Source of the DNA: Staphylococcus cornubiensis
GTDB lineage: Bacteria; Bacillota; Bacilli; Staphylococcales; Staphylococcaceae
Direction of reading: 5' to 3'
Length of the DNA: 64,000 bases
NCBI RefSeq assembly: GCF_900183575.1
Contig: NZ_FXUZ01000005.1
Location: forward strand, 62,001-126,000
Part shown: positions 30,487-40,201 of the stretch, piece after piece
How the letters are laid out: every line of letters begins with the position of its first letter
How positions within the stretch are numbered: position 1 is the stretch's first letter
Made by a program: the position numbers and the translations under genes
Notes under the pieces: generated by a model
The model's database searches: none
The model's input: only the letters and a program-made list of their open reading frames with translations
Told to the model about the DNA's origin: nothing

Positions 30487-31257
30487 ATGTCCAATCACTT
30501 AGTCAATCAACTTTTTGATGCCTATCAAACGCGCACAGCCGTATCATTTCTCAATCCAGAACATGCGATTGATGAAGTCAAAGGTTATGAACTTCAAGCG
30601 CAACTCGTCGATAAATTAGCCACTGCACATGAAAGTCACGTTCGTGGATATAAGGTAAGTATGACAAGTACCGAAACACAAGCTTATGCCAATACACACG
30701 AACCTGCATATGGCACATTGTTAAGCAATGTTGTTAAAGATTCTCAAGCGCACATCAGCTTATCGAACTTATTTGCACCGTTAATCGAGCCGGAACTCGT
30801 CTTTGTGCTCACTGAGGATCTTTCAGCATCGCCTACAATTGAAGAAATTGTCGCTGCATCCCATATTGCGCCTGCGATTGAAATTCCTGATGCACGCTAT
30901 ATCGACTGGTTTCCAAACTTTACATTAGGCGACTTACTTGCTGATAACACTGCAACAGGCTTACTCGTGATCGGCACATCTGTATCAAATGTGAGTGTCG
31001 ATACTTTAGAAGATATTACAATGACCTTAAAATATAACGGTGAAGTGACGCATATAGGTCATTCTACAGCAGTATTGGGCCATCCCGCAAAGGCAGTTCA
31101 ATGGTTGGCACAAAAATTAAGCACTCATGGCAAGCACTTAACGAAAGGCATGGTCATTTCATCAGGTACATTTATCACACCTATTCCAGCACAACCTGGA
31201 ACATATCACATCGATTATAGCAGCATTGGTGAAGTTCAAGCCACAATAGAACCATAA
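30487..31257 (+). CDS. MhpD-like hydratase/decarboxylase-family protein
   Basis: A 256-residue protein of the fumarylacetoacetase-like fold (2-keto-4-pentenoate hydratase type). Metal-ligand candidates lie in IEPELVFVLTED and the nearby PAIEIPDAR. AAAAGGAG lies upstream of the ATG. It is divergent from nfrA and upstream of ahpC. No aromatic-degradation genes accompany it, so the substrate is unknown. Confidence 0.82.
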   Translation: MSNHLVNQLFDAYQTRTAVSFLNPEHAIDEVKGYELQAQLVDKLATAHESHVRGYKVSMTSTETQAYANTHEPAYGTLLSNVVKDSQAHISLSNLFAPLIEPELVFVLTEDLSASPTIEEIVAASHIAPAIEIPDARYIDWFPNFTLGDLLADNTATGLLVIGTSVSNVSVDTLEDITMTLKYNGEVTHIGHSTAVLGHPAKAVQWLAQKLSTHGKHLTKGMVISSGTFITPIPAQPGTYHIDYSSIGEVQATIEP

Positions 31258-31264
31258 ATGAAAC

Positions 31265-31318
31265 GCGCTACATCTTACGTTAAAGTAACACGACCGAAAA
31301 ATGTAGCGCTTTTATTTT
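31265..31318 (+). terminator. Terminator of the hydratase-like gene
   Basis: GCGCTACAT/ATGTAGCGC stem followed by TTTTATTTT. Confidence 0.8.
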
Positions 31319-31648
31319 GATGATGCTACCACGTTTCTTCATTAATAATCTTTTTTCACAAAACCATCTTTTACAATTTATCACTTAATTGAGAATGAAA
31401 GCATATAAATGATATTCAAATTTTTTACTCATTGACTCTATTCCATTTTTTATTCCATATTTATCAACTTCAATATCATCATCACTATAAGGAGGAAAAT
31501 GTATTAAAACGACATTAAATGTGACCGAATTGTGATCAAAAAGTGGCGTTTTTACTGTATTTAACCTTTATTTCACCAATTAAGTCATCATTGCTATTAA
31601 TTATGAAAGCGTTTTACTTCAAAGTGGATAAAAATATTTTGTATTTAT
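31319..31648. other. Intergenic region upstream of the ahpCF promoter
   Basis: About 330 AT-rich bases with no gene or clear signal that I can see before the ahpC promoter. Confidence 0.5.
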
Positions 31649-31703
31649 TTGACGTAACGATTGTTCCATGTCATAATACTATTTGAGATTAGAATTATTA
31701 TTA
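31649..31703 (+). promoter_or_regulatory. ahpC promoter with PerR-type operator
   Basis: TTGACG (31649-31654) and CATAAT (31672-31677) are 17 bp apart. Over the expected start region lies TTAGAATTATTATTA (31689-31703), 13 of 15 matches to the PerR consensus TTATAATTATTATAA. This predicts repression by PerR and induction by peroxide, as known for staphylococcal ahpCF. Confidence 0.7.
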
Positions 31704-31778
31704 ATAAGGAATTATCACAAAGTAAAACTTGATTCTAATCCAAATAATAATGATTCATAAAATAGGAGGATTTTGATT

Positions 31779-32348
31779 ATGTCATTAATCGGTAAACAAA
31801 TTGAGGAATTTTCAGCACAAGCATATAATGCAAAAACAGATGAATTTATTGAAGTGACACACGAAGATTTAAAAGGTAACTGGAGCGTTGTCGTATTCTA
31901 CCCTGCAGATTTCTCATTCGTATGTCCAACTGAATTAGAAGATGTACAAAATCATTACGAAAAATTACAAGAGTTAGGTACAAACGTATTCTCTGTTTCT
32001 ACAGATACTCACTTCGTACATAAAGCATGGCACGATCATTCAGATGCCATCAGCAAATTACAATATACAATGATTGGTGACCCATCTCAAACAATTACAC
32101 GTCAATTTGATGTATTAGATGAAACTTCAGGTCTTGCACAACGTGGTACTTTCATCATTGACCCAGATGGTGTTGTTCAAGCAGCTGAAATCAATGCAGA
32201 CGGTATCGGCCGTGACGCAAGCACACTTGTACACAAAATCAAAGCGGCACAATATGTCCGTCAAAATCCAGGTGAAGTTTGCCCAGCGAAATGGGAAGAA
32301 GGTAGCGAAACTTTAACTCCAGGATTAGATTTAGTCGGTAAAATTTAA
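31779..32348 (+). CDS. ahpC: Alkyl hydroperoxide reductase, peroxiredoxin subunit
   Basis: A 189-residue typical 2-Cys peroxiredoxin. The peroxidatic cysteine is in [10 protein letters not shown] and the resolving cysteine in GEVCPAKW. The ATG at 31779 follows TAGGAGGA. It reduces organic peroxides, peroxynitrite and H2O2 using AhpF, encoded 14 bp downstream. Confidence 0.98.
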   Translation: MSLIGKQIEEFSAQAYNAKTDEFIEVTHEDLKGNWSVVVFYPADFSFVCPTELEDVQNHYEKLQELGTNVFSVSTDTHFVHKAWHDHSDAISKLQYTMIGDPSQTITRQFDVLDETSGLAQRGTFIIDPDGVVQAAEINADGIGRDASTLVHKIKAAQYVRQNPGEVCPAKWEEGSETLTPGLDLVGKI

Positions 32349-32362
32349 GGAGGCTATACTGA

Positions 32363-33886
32363 ATGTTAAATCAAGAATTAAAGCAACAACTTTCACAACT
32401 TCTTGATTTGATGGAAGGTGACGTTGTACTGAAGGTAAGCACTGGCGACGATGACCATTCTCAAAAAATGAATGATCTCGTTAATGAAGTTTCAGACATG
32501 TCATCTCGAATTACAGTAGAAAAAGCTGAATTAAAGCGTACACCTAGCTTTAGTATCAACAGACCAAATGAGGACACTGGCATTACATTTGCTGGTGTCC
32601 CTCTTGGTCATGAGTTCAATTCTTTTGTCCTTGCACTCTTACAAGTTAGTGGTCGTGCACCAAAAGAAGAACAATCTGTAATTGATCAAATCAAGTCTAT
32701 CGACGAACCCCTTCATTTTGAAACATTTATTAGCTTAACATGTCAAAAATGCCCTGACGTAGTTCAAGCGTTAAACTTAATGAGTGTCATCAATCCAAAC
32801 ATTACGCATTCGATGATTGATGGTGCAGTTTTCAAAAAAGAAGCTGAAGATATTATGGCAGTACCCGCAATTTTCCTAAATGGTGAACAATTCGGTAACG
32901 GCCGTATGACAGTGACGGACATTCTTAGTGAATTAGGTCAAGGTCCTGATGCTTCTGAATTTGAAAATAAAGAAACATTTGACGTCCTTGTTGTTGGTGG
33001 CGGTCCTGCAAGTGCAAGCTCTGCGATTTATGCTGCACGTAAAGGTTTAAAAACAGGTATCGTAGCTGACAGAATCGGTGGTCAAGTCAATGACACAGCT
33101 GATATTGAAAACTTAATTGGTGTGAAGAAAACAACAGGTCCTTCACTTGCGACAAGTCTTGAAGAACACATTAAAGACTACAATGTGGATATCATGACTG
33201 GCGTACGTGCAGAAGGATTAGAAAAAACAGATGATATCGTTCATTTAACTTTAGATAACGGCGCAGTACTTAAAACACGTTCATTGATTATTGCGACAGG
33301 TGCACGTTGGAAGAAAATTGGCGTACCTGGTGAAGATACATTCGCAAACAAAGGTGTCGCATACTGCCCGCACTGTGACGGCCCTCTATTTGAAGGTAAA
33401 GATGTCGCGGTTATCGGTGGCGGTAACTCTGGTGTTGAAGCCGCGATTGACTTAGCAGGTATTTGTAAAAGCGTGACAGTCCTTGAATACGGTGCATCAT
33501 TAAAAGCAGACTCTGTATTACAAGACCGTTTAAACTCATTACCAAATACAACAGTCATCACACACGCAGCAACACAAGAAATTAAAGGTGACGACCGTGT
33601 GAGCGGTATTGCTTACACTTGTAACGAAACAAACCAAGAAAAACATGTTGATTTAAATGGTGTCTTCGTTCAAATCGGTCTTTCTCCTAATACAGAATGG
33701 TTAGGCGATACTGTTCAACGTAACCGTATGGGTGAAATTGAAGTCGACCGTTTAGGTAACACAAATATCCCAGGTGTCTTTGCAGCAGGTGACTGTACAG
33801 ACCAACGCTATAAACAGATTATTATTTCTATGGGATCAGGCGCAACAGCAGCATTATCTGCATTCGACTACTTGATTCGTAACTAA
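32363..33886 (+). CDS. ahpF: Alkyl hydroperoxide reductase, flavoprotein subunit
   Basis: A 507-residue flavoprotein that passes electrons from NADH to AhpC. The N-terminal thioredoxin-like region has the CQKC dithiol. The FAD motif VVGGGPASASSAIYAARKG is followed by the second redox pair YCPHCDGP and an NAD(P) motif IGGGNSGVEAA. AAGGAGG precedes the ATG. Confidence 0.98.
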   Translation: MLNQELKQQLSQLLDLMEGDVVLKVSTGDDDHSQKMNDLVNEVSDMSSRITVEKAELKRTPSFSINRPNEDTGITFAGVPLGHEFNSFVLALLQVSGRAPKEEQSVIDQIKSIDEPLHFETFISLTCQKCPDVVQALNLMSVINPNITHSMIDGAVFKKEAEDIMAVPAIFLNGEQFGNGRMTVTDILSELGQGPDASEFENKETFDVLVVGGGPASASSAIYAARKGLKTGIVADRIGGQVNDTADIENLIGVKKTTGPSLATSLEEHIKDYNVDIMTGVRAEGLEKTDDIVHLTLDNGAVLKTRSLIIATGARWKKIGVPGEDTFANKGVAYCPHCDGPLFEGKDVAVIGGGNSGVEAAIDLAGICKSVTVLEYGASLKADSVLQDRLNSLPNTTVITHAATQEIKGDDRVSGIAYTCNETNQEKHVDLNGVFVQIGLSPNTEWLGDTVQRNRMGEIEVDRLGNTNIPGVFAAGDCTDQRYKQIIISMGSGATAALSAFDYLIRN

Positions 33887-33902
33887 ATAGGGTTATAAAA
33901 TC

Positions 33903-33947
33903 AATCGGACTGGTGAAAAATGGTTGTCTTTTCACCAGTCCGATTTT
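33903..33947 (+). terminator. ahpCF terminator
   Basis: Long stem AATCGGACTGGTGAAAA against TTTTCACCAGTCCGATT, ending in a T-run. Confidence 0.92.
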
Positions 33948-34010
33948 CTATTTTGTTAATGTAAAGTCAACACGACTATTTCATCCATTAGTACAAACTT
34001 AAAAACACAC

Positions 34011-34035
34011 GCCCTTTAGGTGCAATCAATAAAGG
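34011..34035 (+). repeat. 25-nt direct repeat, left copy
   Basis: GCCCTTTAGG then TGCAATCAATAAAGG. It is 23/25 identical to 34520-34544, about 510 bp away. Confidence 0.75.
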
Positions 34036-34246
34036 CCACTACAATAGACCTATTCTTATTCAATAAACAAAAAGATAAGGTAGAACACGAAAATTGAGTT
34101 TATCCCCATTCTCAAATGAAAGATTGATTGCTTTTGAAATACTGTGATTGGCATACCACTTTCTTAAAACATGCCACCCGTTTTTGGTTAGAGGACAAAC
34201 TTAAGATTAGTAGAACGGTATGTCTCTAAAAAATCAAGTCCTTATT

Positions 34247-34276
34247 GATTGCAAATCTGGGCGAGACTCCTGAGGG
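34247..34276 (+). repeat. Dispersed intergenic element core, copy B
   Basis: GATTGCAA, then GGGCGAGACTCCTGAGGGG after three bases. It shares this core with copies A and C, while the flanking hairpins differ. Confidence 0.65.
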
Positions 34277-34519
34277 GTAAAAACAAAGGCTTAATGCGAT
34301 TTCTGATGTTTAATCGTGGCTGCTGTTTAACGCAGTAGCTGTCTGACTTCTCAATACGCTCGCTTTTGAGAAGTCTAGTCAGCCTTGCGGGGGCAGTACG
34401 ACGAAACCTTTGTTACACATGAGATTTCTGTACTGCTCCCAAAATCCACTAACGCTTCCACAAATATAACAGTTCAATCAAACGTTAGTGAGTTAAAGGT
34501 TCAGCCCCTAGGAAAGGGA

Positions 34520-34544
34520 GCCCTTTGAGTGCAATCAATAAAGG
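34520..34544 (+). repeat. 25-nt direct repeat, right copy
   Basis: GCCCTTTGAG then TGCAATCAATAAAGG, in the same orientation as the copy at 34011. Confidence 0.75.
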
Positions 34545-34635
34545 ACAAACATCTTAAATAGTGAAATACCGTTCTTGTCATCTGAATGCTTCTCTTATTA
34601 CAATGTGCAATGAAATGCTCAAAAACACCTCAATC

Positions 34636-35577
34636 CTACAAAAACGAAATCAACCAGTTCCAAATTTTAGTGAAGATACTGACAATCGCTTCCCACAATT
34701 TTTGCAAGAAGTTACGTGTCTCTTCATTATCTAAATCCTTTAGTTTCTTCAACTTATCACCGGCTTGGCTTTGAATCATCTCTTTAAGTTCATTCGCCTG
34801 CTTTTTAAATGCATCCGGATCTTGATTCACAACATTGGATTGTGCAACATTCATCATAATATTTTGAATGACCGCAATTTCGTTATCACTTAAAATTTGA
34901 TTCAATCCGCGCTCTGTTAATGTTTGGTTGACGATTTGGTTCACTGTTGTGCTGTTCAGTTGTTGTTGTTCAGCCTTTGCTTCAGCGATTTGGGCTTTCA
35001 TTTCTGCGATTGCTTCATTCAATGCTTCATCAGAATAGCCCTCTTTATTTTTATGATTTTCACTAATTTGCGCTAAATGATTCATTTCTTGATTGGCATT
35101 TTGAATATCTTGCGCATTTAAACGATGACCTTGTGCGGCATAAGCTTTATAAATCCCTGTCAGCGCACCTTCACCCGTCACCTGATCGACAGAAGCAATT
35201 TTAATCGTCGCATCTTGAATCCCTGACGTAATCGCAGCATTCATATACTGTTCTCGTGTAATACGTGTAATATTTTCAGGTGTTTCAATTTCAACGTCGA
35301 CACCACTCGTAAAGCGTTTCGGTTTAATCAAAGCACTAGAATGGATAAAGTCGTACTCTGTTCCTGTATATTCAATCACATCGGCATTCGTTACTTTGTA
35401 CGTCGTCACATTGTTCCCCACACCCAATTTCTCTTTCGTCTCTTCAAGTTGATTATTGTTCAAATCGGCGCCTTGGATAAATATTTCTTCTTTTGGCTTA
35501 AATTCATTTGCGGCTTGAGCAACGCCTACCATCAACATCGATGTGACCACGCCACTAATTAATAGCTTTTTATACAT
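34636..35577 (-). CDS. Exported DUF1002 (YpuA-like) protein
   Basis: A 313-residue protein with a Sec signal peptide (cleavage near AQA-ANE), a DUF1002 domain (for example FIQGADLNNNQLEETKEKLG and AAITSGIQDATIKIASVDQV) and a helical region rich in Q, E and K. It ends in a tryptophan-rich hydrophobic segment (IVSIFTKIWNWLISFL) that could sit in the membrane. The ATG at 35577 fits GGAGGAA better than the GTG three codons upstream. The family's function is unknown. Confidence 0.85.
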   Translation of the reverse strand: MYKKLLISGVVTSMLMVGVAQAANEFKPKEEIFIQGADLNNNQLEETKEKLGVGNNVTTYKVTNADVIEYTGTEYDFIHSSALIKPKRFTSGVDVEIETPENITRITREQYMNAAITSGIQDATIKIASVDQVTGEGALTGIYKAYAAQGHRLNAQDIQNANQEMNHLAQISENHKNKEGYSDEALNEAIAEMKAQIAEAKAEQQQLNSTTVNQIVNQTLTERGLNQILSDNEIAVIQNIMMNVAQSNVVNQDPDAFKKQANELKEMIQSQAGDKLKKLKDLDNEETRNFLQKLWEAIVSIFTKIWNWLISFL

Positions 35578-35695
35578 TTCCGTCACTTCCTCCTAGTGCT
35601 ACGCTATTTTCCTTATTTTACCATGAATGTCCAACAATATTATCATTCCTGGGACCTAAGCGTAAAAGTGTAGTGCCACTAGACTAAAGTTAGGT

Positions 35696-36685
35696 TTATG
35701 ACAATACTTCCGATTCACAAGCAGTACCATAATCAATTTCGTACCCCATATCTTGAATCATTTCGTAGTCTAATTGATTCGGTTGTCCACCTGTAATTAA
35801 ATAATCTCCAACGAAAATCGAATTCGCAACCATTAGCGCTGTCGCTTGTAATGAACGTAAATTAACTTCTCTCCCACCGGCAATACGAATTTCTTTTGTA
35901 GGATTAACTAAGCGAAAAAGTGCTAAAATACGTAAACAGCGTGTCGGTGTCAGTTGATCCATACTGCCAAATTTCGTTCCTTTAATCGGATGTAAAAAGT
36001 TGACTGGAATACTGTCAGCATCAATTTCTTTCAATGCAAAAGCCATATCCACGATGTCTTGATTCGACTCACCCATGCCACAAATCACACCTGAACATGG
36101 CGAAATGTTATTTTGCTTCATGATTTCAATTGTATTGACACGGTCTTCATATGTATGTGTCGTAACCACTTCATGATGATAGTTTTCACTTGTATTCAAA
36201 TTGTGATTATAACGGTCCACACCAGCTGCTTTTAACTTTTCCGCTTGTGTCTCATTCGTTAACCCAAGACATGCGCATACTTTTAACTGTGGATGTGCCG
36301 CTTTAATTCGTTCAACAGACGACGTAATGTGATCAATTTCCTTATCACTCGGACCTCGACCGCTCATCACAATACAATACGTTCCAATTTCATTCTCTGC
36401 TGCGACGCGTGCACCTTCTGTAATTTCATCCTCTGAGATTAAGGCATAACGTTGCTTTTCTTTCATTTCACGTGATTGGCCACAATAGCCACAATCTTCA
36501 GGACAAATCCCACTTTTCGCATTTAAAATCATGTTTAACTTCACTTTATGTCCATAATAATGTTTGCGAAGTTGATACGCTTCATGTACAAGATCCATCG
36601 TGTCATATGACGGATTCACTAATAAATCTAATGCTTTCTCTGGAGTCAATGCACGACCTTCTAATATTTCTTTCGCTATTTTCAT
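35696..36685 (-). CDS. bioB: Biotin synthase BioB
   Basis: A radical-SAM enzyme of about 329 residues that inserts sulfur into dethiobiotin. The CxxxCxxC cluster motif is in [12 protein letters not shown], and the second-cluster ligands CACLGLTNE and [11 protein letters not shown] are present. I chose the internal ATG (36685), correctly spaced from GAGGAGGA. No other bio genes lie beside it, unlike a full bioABDF operon. Confidence 0.95.
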   Translation of the reverse strand: MKIAKEILEGRALTPEKALDLLVNPSYDTMDLVHEAYQLRKHYYGHKVKLNMILNAKSGICPEDCGYCGQSREMKEKQRYALISEDEITEGARVAAENEIGTYCIVMSGRGPSDKEIDHITSSVERIKAAHPQLKVCACLGLTNETQAEKLKAAGVDRYNHNLNTSENYHHEVVTTHTYEDRVNTIEIMKQNNISPCSGVICGMGESNQDIVDMAFALKEIDADSIPVNFLHPIKGTKFGSMDQLTPTRCLRILALFRLVNPTKEIRIAGGREVNLRSLQATALMVANSIFVGDYLITGGQPNQLDYEMIQDMGYEIDYGTACESEVLS

Positions 36686-36721
36686 AGTCATTCCTCCTCA
36701 TATAAAAGTCAGTATATCATA

Positions 36722-36753
36722 ATTGTAACTATTTTTATAATTAAGTTTACAAT
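36722..36753 (-). promoter_or_regulatory. Probable BirA operator upstream of bioB
   Basis: On the minus strand ATTGTAAACT and AGTTACAAT form an imperfect inverted repeat with a 13-bp AT-rich centre, just upstream of bioB. This is the layout of Firmicute BirA biotin operators, which repress bio genes when biotin is plentiful. Confidence 0.65.
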
Positions 36754-36895
36754 ATAAAAGGAGGTTCATTTTAAAGTACTTTGGGGTATACTGTATGGAG
36801 CGATATCACTAGAATTGCAAATACAACTTATAATCAAAGCAAAATCATCAAATTAAGACGGACCGCAGTCTAAAAATGCGTATGGAGGCGATAAC

Positions 36896-37273
36896 ATGGA
36901 GACATTTGAAGAATTTTTGAAAACCATTGAAAAAGAAGAGCACCGTGATAAATTGACAACAGTAATCGAAACAATACTACATCAATATCCTGAACTCACT
37001 ATGGAAATTAAATGGAATCAACCGATGTTACTGTATAAAGAAAATGGCACTTTTATTTTAGGATTCAGTAAAGCAAAACCACACTTTGCCGTTGCACCAG
37101 AGAAATATACATTAGATACTTTTGCGAAAGATATTGAAAAAGCGGGCTATCAAATGACAAAAATGTTTATGAAAATCAAGTGGACGGATGAAGTCAATTA
37201 TAAGTTATTGTACGACATCATTGATTTTAATATTCATGATAAAAAAGACTCTCGTTTCTTCTGGAGACAGTGA
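36896..37273 (+). CDS. YdhG/DUF1801-family protein
   Basis: A 125-residue soluble protein with the YdhG-like pattern LTMEIKWNQPMLLYKENGTF and GFSKAKPHFAVAPEK. Some members (B. subtilis Fra) are frataxin-like iron chaperones. Iron handling here is inference. GGAGGCG precedes the ATG. Confidence 0.8.
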   Translation: METFEEFLKTIEKEEHRDKLTTVIETILHQYPELTMEIKWNQPMLLYKENGTFILGFSKAKPHFAVAPEKYTLDTFAKDIEKAGYQMTKMFMKIKWTDEVNYKLLYDIIDFNIHDKKDSRFFWRQ

Positions 37274-37498
37274 TTGTTTGTAGTCACATAAAAACTGAGG
37301 GCTATACCCTATTTGCTCTCAGCGTTTTCTTTAATATATATTTGTTTAATCACAATACAATAACAATAGACATTTATGATTAGTATGATACATCAAATTT
37401 AAATTGACAGAATATTGGTAATTATAATATATTAATAGCACCCTATTTGAAGATTATGCTTAACGTAGCGGTAAACCTACATGACGAGGATAACGAAA

Positions 37499-38680
37499 AT
37501 GCATAAATATTTTACTTTATCAGAATTTAACAGACTCATGATAAATGATATACTTATTTATTTAATTCCTTTACTCAGTATTACGGCATGGCAATTTTCT
37601 AATGCTTCAATCGTCTTTTTAACTTCAACTTATTCAATTGGTTTCATTTTGTTTAGTAAATTATCTGGTTATTTAATCGATCGACACAATAGCCGTATTA
37701 TCCCTATTTATGCTTACATATTCAACGTTTTGCTTCATATTCTCTTTTTCATGTTCGTAATGTTTCATGCCACATCGTTCATTCAAATATTTATGTTTAT
37801 TTTATTATTGAGTTTGACTTCTAGCCTACTTGAAATTAATACAAGTGTGTTTATTCCAGATTACTTCAACAAAAATTTAGCTTCCGTTAATAGCACGATT
37901 CAATTTGTAAGATCTATCGTTAACTTCATTTCACCTATCATCGTTTTCACATTAAGCACGCATGTCATTATCGCTTTTACGATACTCATTACTTTGCAAA
38001 TTTTAAACTTATGCCTCTATATGCTGATTTTCAGAAAAACGGCATATAGACAAGTCACTGCTGTACACCATCATTCTGAAAGTAACCGAATTAACGCGTT
38101 TAAATATATATTCAGCAATAAAAACTTGTCACTCATCATTTTAGTTACAATAGGTATCAATTTTTCAATGACGATACTTGCCAATACGATTGTGATTTAC
38201 ATCATTAGAGACTTACACATTGACAGCAAAGTTTCTGGAATCATCATTAGTTTATTATCAATAGGTGCGATTTTAGGTGCTTTAATACCTACATGGATTT
38301 TAAAAAGATATTCACTTAAAAAATCAATAGGCATTGTTAATTTACTCTTAAGTCTTCCTTTTATTCTTATTTTATTCGATGCTTACTTATTTTTTGTTGG
38401 TGTATTTTTAGGTTATCTTTGTAGAAGTTTTGGTAGTGTATTACGAACAACGATGCAATATCAAATCATTCCTGCCCATATTCGTGGAAAGGTAAACTCG
38501 ACCATCTATTTATTCACTTGGGGAACGATTCCTATCGCTGGCTATACCGCTTCTGTCCTATTACACTGGATGTCTTTGCATACATTATATACCATCATCA
38601 CAATTGTGTTTATATTAGCGAATAGTCTGTTTCTATTGAGTGAAAAGATGACAATCACCTCGCGTAATGACAGGGGTTGA
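37499..38680 (+). CDS. Major facilitator superfamily permease
   Basis: A 393-residue membrane protein with about 12 predicted helices and the loop LIDRHNSRIIP in the position of the MFS motif. I used the ATG at 37499, with GAGGATAAC upstream. The upstream ATG six codons earlier has no ribosome-binding site. The substrate is unknown; it resembles efflux-type carriers. Confidence 0.82.
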   Translation: MHKYFTLSEFNRLMINDILIYLIPLLSITAWQFSNASIVFLTSTYSIGFILFSKLSGYLIDRHNSRIIPIYAYIFNVLLHILFFMFVMFHATSFIQIFMFILLLSLTSSLLEINTSVFIPDYFNKNLASVNSTIQFVRSIVNFISPIIVFTLSTHVIIAFTILITLQILNLCLYMLIFRKTAYRQVTAVHHHSESNRINAFKYIFSNKNLSLIILVTIGINFSMTILANTIVIYIIRDLHIDSKVSGIIISLLSIGAILGALIPTWILKRYSLKKSIGIVNLLLSLPFILILFDAYLFFVGVFLGYLCRSFGSVLRTTMQYQIIPAHIRGKVNSTIYLFTWGTIPIAGYTASVLLHWMSLHTLYTIITIVFILANSLFLLSEKMTITSRNDRG

Positions 38681-38705
38681 CGTATTCCGCACCTCTACAC
38701 AAAAT

Positions 38706-38760
38706 AAAAACGACCACTGATGCCTCATAGTTACGATACTATGAACATTGTGGTCGTCTT
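38706..38760. terminator. Bidirectional terminator
   Basis: ACGACCAC/GTGGTCGT outer stem with an inner CATAGT/ACTATG hairpin, between convergent genes. Confidence 0.8.
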
Positions 38761-38820
38761 TGGATAGCATAGAGGTCAGCATCTTCTTCAATCAAAATGA
38801 CTGCTACCGTTGCTACTCTT

Positions 38821-39816
38821 CTAATGTATTTCTACTTCAAATTGTTGTGTTAACCATGTTTTAGTGGATGCATTCGCAAATATATAGTCAATCGCTTTTA
38901 AATTAATGTGTGCAATATCTTCCCAATTGAGCAGTTTATGTTCCAATAACAATGCGTACTCATCTAATAAATTCGTTTGTGTCACGGTACGATTATCCGT
39001 ATTGATTAAAAATGCGATATTTTCTTTTAATAAACGTTGTAAGTCTAAACTGTCCAATGATTCAATCGCTTTCGTTTGTAGGTTGCTTTGTGGACAAAAT
39101 TCGAGTAATACGTCTTGTGCTTTTACAGCTGCAAGCACGTCGTCATCTTTAAATGCTGCAACCCCGTGACCGATACGTTGTGCACCGAATCGCACTGCAT
39201 CATACACATTTTTAGCACAACCACATTCCCCAGCATGTAATGTAATATTCAAGCCTTGTTGTTGTGCATATTGAACTAAGGCTTCATGTTTTGTTGTCGG
39301 TGATGCTGCTTCATCGCCTGCTAAATCCACACCTACAATATAGTCTTCTAAAGTTTTATGATCGCGGAGACTGTCGAAAATCGCGCGGTTCATTTCATCC
39401 GAATGATGCTTCATCCCGCAGACTAACATTCTCACTTTGATATCGAAAGTTTGTTCAGCCGCAGCCGCACCTTCACACACTGCTGTTAATATTTCTGGAA
39501 TCTGCAACCCTTGTTCTTGATGAAATGCGGGTGCAAAGCGAATTTCAATATATTTCACGCCATCATGTACTGCTTGTTCTGCAACATCAACAACAGCATC
39601 GCTCAAACTTGTGCGCGTCTGCATGACTTTTAAAATTTCGTCAAATGACTGTAAATATTCCGCTAAACTCTGGCAATGTTGATCCACTGTCACTTTGTCC
39701 AATTGAATCGCCACGCCTTGTTGCTGACTTTGATGTTCAAGATATTTTAAACTGACTGACCCGTCTAAATGACAATGCAATTCGAGCTTAGGTATCTCCC
39801 TTAATTCCGCTTTCAT
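38821..39816 (-). CDS. add: Adenosine deaminase
   Basis: A 331-residue metal-dependent deaminase converting adenosine to inosine. The zinc-binding HCHLDGS lies at the N-terminus, with HAGECG, GHGVAAF and NTDNRTV for the remaining ligands and catalytic acid. It supports purine salvage and could blunt host adenosine, but that second role is speculation. Confidence 0.93.
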   Translation of the reverse strand: MKAELREIPKLELHCHLDGSVSLKYLEHQSQQQGVAIQLDKVTVDQHCQSLAEYLQSFDEILKVMQTRTSLSDAVVDVAEQAVHDGVKYIEIRFAPAFHQEQGLQIPEILTAVCEGAAAAEQTFDIKVRMLVCGMKHHSDEMNRAIFDSLRDHKTLEDYIVGVDLAGDEAASPTTKHEALVQYAQQQGLNITLHAGECGCAKNVYDAVRFGAQRIGHGVAAFKDDDVLAAVKAQDVLLEFCPQSNLQTKAIESLDSLDLQRLLKENIAFLINTDNRTVTQTNLLDEYALLLEHKLLNWEDIAHINLKAIDYIFANASTKTWLTQQFEVEIH

Positions 39817-40134
39817 AATAACCTCTTTTCTCTATCTTTTTAATTTCTAATTGTACCGAGATTATATTAATTGTCAATACATCTTTTTTCACAGTTGTGA
39901 TATTTGCCTATCCATCCATGTCCACCTTATTGTCTTTCACCAGTCATTTCTACGTATTTCTGTAGCGCTTCTCGTGTGATGTCCTTCTTAGCATAGACAC
40001 CTATCATTTCACCTTTGTTTAAAATCGAAATTACTATGACAAGTTTTAATACAATACGTCCTGCCCCCAACTCAACAATGCGCTCATTATATATGTGAAT
40101 TAATCAGTATATTAAGAATACATTGGTGTAAAAT
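39817..40134. other. Intergenic region upstream of the catalase gene
   Basis: There is no firm gene. A minus-strand open frame ends KYVEMTGERQ at 39926, and AAAGGTGAA precedes its ATG at 40007. It could encode a 26-residue peptide or be the tail of a lost gene. The reading frame stays open upstream without a good start. Confidence 0.35.
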
Positions 40135-40160
40135 GTTTCATAAATTTTAATAAAGGTAAA
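40135..40160 (+). promoter_or_regulatory. Likely SigB promoter of the catalase gene
   Basis: GTTTCA (40135-40140), a 14-bp spacer and GGTAAA (40155-40160) resemble the SigB consensus, with mismatches in both hexamers. SigB control of large catalases is known in Bacillus (katE). Confidence 0.55.
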
Positions 40161-40201
40161 TGTATATTGTTAATCACTATATCGCGGAAGGAGCGTTGGA
40201 A

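Larger units (their letters stand above)
33950..34635. other. Structured intergenic region between ahpF and the DUF1002 gene
   Basis: No gene is evident in nearly 700 bp. It holds a 25-nt direct repeat (34011-34035 and 34520-34544) and copy B of the dispersed element. It also holds a series of hairpins: GACTTCTCA/TGAGAAGTC (34345-34375), GGGGCAGTAC/GTACTGCTCCC (34390-34440) and ACTAACG/CGTTAGT (34448-34489). AGAACGGTAT and ATACCGTTCT form an inverted pair near 34213 and 34565. This density of structure suggests an RNA element or a mobile-repeat scar. Confidence 0.55.

Noticed and set aside
39926-40102. Minus-strand open frame ending KYVEMTGERQ
   Set aside because: Only 26 codons follow a start with a ribosome-binding site, the upstream open part has no start, and I recognise no homologue.
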